Positions 59,843-64,000 of a DNA stretch of 64,000 nt are shown piece after piece. This stretch comes from Hymenobacter aquaticus. Lineage in GTDB: Bacteria; Bacteroidota; Bacteroidia; Cytophagales; Hymenobacteraceae. The notes under the pieces were generated by a model that saw only the letters and a list, made by a program, of their open reading frames with translations, made no database searches and was not told the DNA's origin. The position numbers and the translations under genes were made by a program. Position 1 is the stretch's first letter. The number at the start of each line of letters is the position of its first letter. The stretch is from positions 1,178,001-1,242,000 of the forward strand of contig NZ_SRLC01000001.1 of NCBI RefSeq assembly GCF_004765605.1, in the 5' to 3' direction.

Positions 59843-60442
59843 CTACCGATTCACGTAGTCGAGCAGGAACTGCCCGCGCTGGTAGCGGATTTTGGTCACC
59901 GAGCCGTAGTCCACGTTGAGCCGGAAGGCGTTGGCCAGGGGCAGGTCGAGGCAGTGGCAGAGCAGGGTCCGGATCAGGGCCGCGTGGGCAAACACCAGCA
60001 CGTCGGCCGCTGTGGGCTCCGCCCCGGCCGGCTCGGCCGAGGCGGGGAGAATGTCGGTGAGGAAGGCTACGGCCCGCTGCTGCACTTCGGTGAAGGTTTC
60101 GCCCTCGGGGGCGCGCTGGGTCACGAAATCGGCTTTCCAGGGCGCCAGCTCGTGGGGCGGCAGCTCGGCCCAGGCCTGCATTTCCCAGCGGCCGAAGTGA
60201 TATTCCTTCAGGCGCTCATCCAGACACACGGGCCCCGCCACCACGTCTTCGGCCAGGCGGCGGCAGCGCGACAAAGGGCTGGCGTAGGCCCGCACGGCCC
60301 CCGCGCCCAGCCCGGCGGCCAGCACCCGGCAGAGGCGGGCCTTTTCCTGCTCGTAGCGGTGGCTCAGGCCCACGTCGGTCTGCCCGTAGCAGATGCCGGC
60401 CGCCGTGGCTACGCTCGTATGTCGGATCAGGTAGATGTCCAT
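59843..60442 (-). CDS. Histidine phosphatase family protein (alpha-ribazole phosphatase-like)
   Basis: This is a 199-residue phosphoglycerate mutase-like enzyme with the RHG-type motif LIRHTSVA (about 5-12) and the second histidine in VFAHAALIRTLL. The pattern ICYGQTDVGLS is typical of CobC, the alpha-ribazole-5'-phosphatase of cobalamin synthesis. No cobalamin genes are nearby, so the assignment to CobC is tentative. ATG 60442 is preferred. Confidence 0.75.
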   Translation of the reverse strand: MDIYLIRHTSVATAAGICYGQTDVGLSHRYEQEKARLCRVLAAGLGAGAVRAYASPLSRCRRLAEDVVAGPVCLDERLKEYHFGRWEMQAWAELPPHELAPWKADFVTQRAPEGETFTEVQQRAVAFLTDILPASAEPAGAEPTAADVLVFAHAALIRTLLCHCLDLPLANAFRLNVDYGSVTKIRYQRGQFLLDYVNR

Positions 60443-60455
60443 AGTTTGTGCCCTC

Positions 60456-60569
60456 GTGTAGAGACGCAACCTTGTGTCTCGTCGTTGAACGATGTTATCC
60501 GACTGACTCCCAATTACCCCACAGCAAACAACGTCAGCAACGATTGAGACGCAAATATGCGTCTCTACA
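60456..60569. repeat. GAGACGCA-type inverted repeat, copy 2
   Basis: GTGTAGAGACGCAAC at the left and GAGACGCAAATATGCGTCTCTACAG at the right form an inverted repeat of the same family as 43768-43860. Confidence 0.7.
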
Positions 60570-60576
60570 GTTCACG

Positions 60577-60614
60577 AAAAAGCCCGGCTGGCAGACCTAC
60601 CAGCCGGGCTTTTA
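60577..60614. terminator. Terminator before acs
   Basis: AAAAAGCCCGGCTGG / CCAGCCGGGCTTTT with an 8-base loop. It is closely related in sequence to the palindrome at 59779-59814. Confidence 0.8.
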
Positions 60615-60626
60615 GTTAACGCGGCT

Positions 60627-62543
60627 TTATTTCCGGCCGTTGATAATCTCCTCCACCACGGCCGGGTCGAGCAGGGTGGTCACGTCGCCGATGTTGCCGG
60701 TTTCGCCCTCGGCCACCTTGCGCAGGATGCGGCGCATGATTTTGCCGGAGCGGGTTTTGGGCAGGCCCGAGACCAGCTGAATCTTGTCGGGCTTGGCAAT
60801 CTTGCCGATTTCGGCCACCACGGTTTCGATGATGCTGGCCTCGACGTGGGGCTTGTCGGCGGCCGTGTTGCAGGCGCCCTCCCGGCAAATGACGAAGGCA
60901 TAGATGCCCTGGCCCTTCACGTCGTGGGGGTAGCCCACCACGGCGCTTTCCACCACGTTGGCGTTCTGGTTGATGGCGTTTTCAATTTCGGCCGTGCCGA
61001 AGCGGTGCCCGCTCACGTTGATGACGTCATCCACCCGCCCGATGATGCGGTAGAGCCCGTTCTCGTCGCGCCGGGCCCCGTCGCCGGTGAAGTAGTAGCC
61101 CGGATACGGCCCGAAGTAGGTTTGGCGGGTCCGCTCATGGTCGCCGTAGGTGGTGCGGATGATGCCGGGCCAGGGCGCCTTGATGGCCAGGTAGCCTTCC
61201 TGGTCGTTGCCCTCGATTTCCTGGCCTTCCTGGGTGAGCAGCACCGGCTGCACGCCCGGCAGCGGCTGCCCCGCGTGGGCCGGCCGGGTGGGCGACACCC
61301 CGGCCAGGGCCGAAATCATCACGCCGCCGGTTTCGGTCTGCCACCAGGTGTCGATAACCGGGCAGCGCTCCTTGCCCACGTGGGTGTGGTACCAGTGCCA
61401 GGCTTCCTCGTTGATGGGCTCCCCCACCGAGCCCAGGATGCGCAGCGAGTCGAGGGAGTAGCTGAGCACGTTATCCAGGGGCGTGGCCATCAGGCTGCGA
61501 ATGGCGGTGGGCGCGGTGTAGAACACCGTCACGCCGTGCTTGTCGATGACTTCCCAGAAGCGGCCGGCGTCGGGGTAGGTCGGCACGCCCTCGAACATGA
61601 GGGTAGTGGCCCCGTTGAGCAGCGGGCCGTAGAGCAGATACGTGTGGCCCGTGACCCAGCCCACGTCGGCGGTGCACCAGTAGATGTCGTTTTCCTCGAC
61701 CTGGAACACGTTGCGGAAGGTGTAGTCGGCCCAGACCATGTAGCCGGCCGTGGTGTGGACCACGCCCTTGGGCTTGCCGGTGCTGCCCGAGGTGTAGAGA
61801 ATGAAGAGCATGTCTTCGGCGTCCATTTCCTCAGCGGGGCAGGTTTTGGCCGCTTCCAGGGCTTCCTCGTGGTACCAGACGTCGCGGCCTTCCTGCATGT
61901 GCACGGGCCAGCCCAGGTGCTCGACCACAATCACGCGGCGCACCGAGGGGCAATGCTCCAGGGCCTCATCCACCACGCGCTTCACCGGAATCTGCTTGGG
62001 GCCGCGGTTCAGGCCGTCGGAAGTCAGCACTACCGAGGCCTGGGCGTCGTTGACCCGGTCGGCAATGGCAGTGCTGCTGAAGCCGGCGAAAATGACCGAG
62101 TGTACGGCCCCGATGCGGGCGCAGGCCAGCACGGCAATGGCCAGCTGCGGAATCATGGGCATGTAGAGGCAGACCCGGTCGCCCTTCTCCACGCCGTTGT
62201 TGAGCAGCACGTTGGCAAACTGGCAGACCTGCTGGTGCAGCTCCCGGTAGGTGTAGCGAATCTGCCGGGTTTTGGGGTCGTTGGGCTCCCAGATCAGGGC
62301 CAGCTTGTTGCCGCGGGCCGCCAGGTGGCGGTCCAGGCAGTTTTCGGTGATGTTGAGCTTGGCCCCACCGTACCATTCGTTATGGCCGCCGACGAGGTCG
62401 GCTTTCATAACCGAAGTCCACTTGCGGCGCCAGGTGAAGGGCTCGGCCACGTCGGCCCAGAACTGCTCGGGGTTTTCGACGCTGCGGCGGTAGGCATCCT
62501 GGTAATCTTCGAAAGTGCGGATGCGGGAGTGTTCGAGGGGCAT
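60627..62543 (-). CDS. acs: Acetyl-CoA synthetase
   Basis: This is a 638-residue AMP-forming enzyme that activates acetate. Visible motifs are YTSGSTGKPKGVVHTTAGY (P-loop), VGWVTGHTYLLYGPL, TWWQTETGG, YYFTGDGARRDENGLYRIIGRVDDVINVSGHR and the C-terminal acetylatable lysine in TRSGKIMRR. Length and motifs match the family. ATG 62543 is chosen; the frame is open upstream into a palindromic repeat. Confidence 0.96.
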   Translation of the reverse strand: MPLEHSRIRTFEDYQDAYRRSVENPEQFWADVAEPFTWRRKWTSVMKADLVGGHNEWYGGAKLNITENCLDRHLAARGNKLALIWEPNDPKTRQIRYTYRELHQQVCQFANVLLNNGVEKGDRVCLYMPMIPQLAIAVLACARIGAVHSVIFAGFSSTAIADRVNDAQASVVLTSDGLNRGPKQIPVKRVVDEALEHCPSVRRVIVVEHLGWPVHMQEGRDVWYHEEALEAAKTCPAEEMDAEDMLFILYTSGSTGKPKGVVHTTAGYMVWADYTFRNVFQVEENDIYWCTADVGWVTGHTYLLYGPLLNGATTLMFEGVPTYPDAGRFWEVIDKHGVTVFYTAPTAIRSLMATPLDNVLSYSLDSLRILGSVGEPINEEAWHWYHTHVGKERCPVIDTWWQTETGGVMISALAGVSPTRPAHAGQPLPGVQPVLLTQEGQEIEGNDQEGYLAIKAPWPGIIRTTYGDHERTRQTYFGPYPGYYFTGDGARRDENGLYRIIGRVDDVINVSGHRFGTAEIENAINQNANVVESAVVGYPHDVKGQGIYAFVICREGACNTAADKPHVEASIIETVVAEIGKIAKPDKIQLVSGLPKTRSGKIMRRILRKVAEGETGNIGDVTTLLDPAVVEEIINGRK

Positions 62544-62739
62544 AATTCGGGGCTTGGTCGGTGCTTGAAGGTCTGGGTGGCAGTTTACGAAAAAGTTGGG
62601 CCCCATCCCTCCCGTATTGTCGCAGTTTAGTCCTCAAAAATGGCAAAGGGAGACGGGGCGCAAGAGCGGTTTTTTGTTTGGCACCAGCTGTCTTCCTGCG
62701 CAAAGCGAAGGCCCGGGCATGTGAACCGTACTGCTGGTA

Positions 62740-62843
62740 GAACGTCATGCAGAGCGCAGCGAAGCATCTCGCGTGCTGACGTTGGAATAGCAATCCAACG
62801 ACGCCACGCGAGATGCTTCGGCTTCGCCTCTGCATGACGTTCT
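62740..62843. repeat. GTCATGCAGAGCGC-type hairpin element
   Basis: Left AACGTCATGCAGAGCGCAGCG and GAAGCATCTCGCG, right CGCGAGATGCTTCGG and CTCTGCATGACGTT, are complementary with one small bulge. Confidence 0.8.
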
Positions 62844-62875
62844 ATTGACTTGCTGTTCACACAGCCTAGGTGAGG

Positions 62876-62902
62876 AAGGTCCTTCGCGGGGCTCAGGATG
62901 AC
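62876..62902. repeat. Solitary repeat arm related to 53722-53819
   Basis: GGTCCTTCGCGGGGCTCAGG followed by ATGACGG equals one arm of the hairpin at 53722-53819 with a few changes; the opposing arm is missing. Confidence 0.7.
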
Positions 62903-62926
62903 GGACGAAAACCACGACGCGCCGGC

Positions 62927-64000
62927 TTACTCCATAATCCGCACGTTGCGCACGTCCCTCATATACTTCATGCCCACGACGAAGCACACCAGGGCAATGA
63001 GCACCGGGTACAGCAGGCCCGAGAGGCTGCTGTGCTCCTTCCAGAACGTGCCCGCCGGCTGGGTGGAGGCCCACACCGAAATCCAGGTGGCCACCAGCGG
63101 CACGAAGCCCCCGAACACGCCGTTGCCGATGTGGTAGGGCACCGACAGGGACGTGTAGCGCACTTTGGTCGGAAACAGCTCCACCAAGTAGGCGGCAATG
63201 GGCCCGTAGACCATCGTCACGAACAACACCAGGCAGAAGGTGAGGGCAATAATAGCTGGCAAATTGGGATTCAGGGCCTTCAGTACGGCCGGCACGGCCT
63301 TGCCGGCGGCATCCACGGTGGCCGGCGTTACTTCCGTAATCGGGCCGGCAAAGGCCTGAATGCCGTGGAAAAGCGGGATGGTGAACAGCGCCCCGCAGAG
63401 CATACCAGTCATGATGATGCGCTTGCGCCCAATCCGGTCGGAGAGGCTGCCGAAGTACACGAACAGCGGCGTAGCCAGCAGCATGGCCGTGACCAGCACG
63501 ATGCTGGCGTCGACGAGGTCCATTTTCAGGGTGTTCTGCATAAAGGAGTAGGCCTGAAACTGGCTGGTGTAGAAAATCACGCCCTGCCCCATCGTGACGC
63601 CAAACAAGGCAACGAGCACCAGGCGGCGGTTCACCGGGTTCAGGAAGGAGTCGCGCAGGGGGCTCTGGCTGGTCTTGCCCTCGGCCTTAGCCTTGGCAAA
63701 CAGCGGCGACTCGTGCAGCTTGAGCCGGATGTAGTAGGAAGCCACCACCAGCAGGGCCGAGAGCAGGAAAGGCACCCGCCAGCCCCATTCTTTAAACGCC
63801 GCCTCGCCCGTCAGCTTGCGGGTGACGACGATGACCAGAATGCTCAGAATCAGCCCGCCGGTGGCCGTAATCTGGATAAAGCTGGTGAAATAGCCCCGGC
63901 GCTTATCGGGGGCGTGCTCGGCCACGTAGGTGGCGGCCCCGCCGTACTCCCCGCCCAGGGCCAACCCCTGCAACAGGCGCAGCACCAGCACGATGAGCGG
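62927..64000 (-). CDS. MFS transporter (metabolite:H+ symporter type), 5' truncated
   Basis: The reading frame continues to the right edge, so the N-terminus (first helices) is missing; 357 residues are visible. The MFS signature between helices 4 and 5 is present as LRLLQGLALGGEYGGAATYVAEHAP, and the loop motif GSLSDRIGRKR identifies a sugar/metabolite:H+ symporter-type member (ProP/KgtP/ShiA group). About eight membrane segments remain. The substrate is unknown; acs lies downstream, but this does not prove an acetate role. Confidence 0.88.
   Translation of the reverse strand, partial: PLIVLVLRLLQGLALGGEYGGAATYVAEHAPDKRRGYFTSFIQITATGGLILSILVIVVTRKLTGEAAFKEWGWRVPFLLSALLVVASYYIRLKLHESPLFAKAKAEGKTSQSPLRDSFLNPVNRRLVLVALFGVTMGQGVIFYTSQFQAYSFMQNTLKMDLVDASIVLVTAMLLATPLFVYFGSLSDRIGRKRIIMTGMLCGALFTIPLFHGIQAFAGPITEVTPATVDAAGKAVPAVLKALNPNLPAIIALTFCLVLFVTMVYGPIAAYLVELFPTKVRYTSLSVPYHIGNGVFGGFVPLVATWISVWASTQPAGTFWKEHSSLSGLLYPVLIALVCFVVGMKYMRDVRNVRIME

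Larger units (their letters stand above)
62607..62926. other. Gene-free 320-bp junction carrying dispersed hairpin elements
   Basis: Apart from the hairpin element at 62740-62843 and a solitary repeat arm at 62876-62902 I see no gene. The remaining part upstream of acs must hold its promoter. Confidence 0.55.

Overview
The window is GC-rich chromosomal DNA from a Bacteroidota bacterium, most likely a Hymenobacter-like member of the Cytophagales. The evidence is a type IX secretion type-B (gliding-type) C-terminal domain at the left edge, -7 boxes of the form TAnnTTTG, DUF4920, DUF4266, DUF3570 and DUF4097 proteins, an ApbE of Bacteroidota type, many Sec or lipoprotein signals, and families of intergenic palindromes. 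I see no rRNA, tRNA, prophage, CRISPR array or intact insertion sequence. About 57 genes are supported; two are cut by the window edges.

Layout. 0-9 kb: end of a T9SS cargo protein, an oxidase subunit III-like protein, exported proteins, ligA, a periplasmic rhodanese, a polysaccharide deacetylase and dapA. 9-13 kb: a LutA-like Fe-S protein, mvaB with a small low-GC gene, a 42-bp repeat array and an M23 peptidase. 13-16.4 kb: a tight operon thioredoxin-apbE-DUF4266-DUF3570, which looks like an envelope redox or flavin module. 16.5-28.5 kb: lipoproteins, an S8 protease with an outer-membrane protein, OmpA, a 2H phosphoesterase, M28 peptidase, DUF1028, histidine phosphatase, surE and DoxX.

28.5-35.6 kb holds a class I lanthipeptide locus: lanC (-), full-length lanB (+) and two short paralogous precursor genes (-) downstream of lanB, which are too short for ordinary gene calling. 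Both precursors share a near-identical leader ending in Gly-Gly and have different cores whose cysteines are confined to the last four residues. An S41 peptidase follows. No LanT-type transporter or dedicated LanP is nearby.

35.9-64 kb: M14 peptidase, an ABC transporter pair, an Xre-type regulator, a MITE-like element, ribBA, two glycosyltransferases, a K+ channel with RCK domains, dnaG, an ECF sigma / anti-sigma / two DUF4097 operon, mrp, a NifU-like protein, fahA, a zinc alcohol dehydrogenase, a histidine phosphatase, acs and an edge-cut MFS transporter.

The most distinctive feature besides the lanthipeptides is the non-coding DNA. Many gene junctions carry large inverted repeats, often abutting stop codons. 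Two arrays have strict 21-bp and 42-bp periods, and a simple AAC/GAC-type repeat that is otherwise intergenic also lies inside the dnaG linker.
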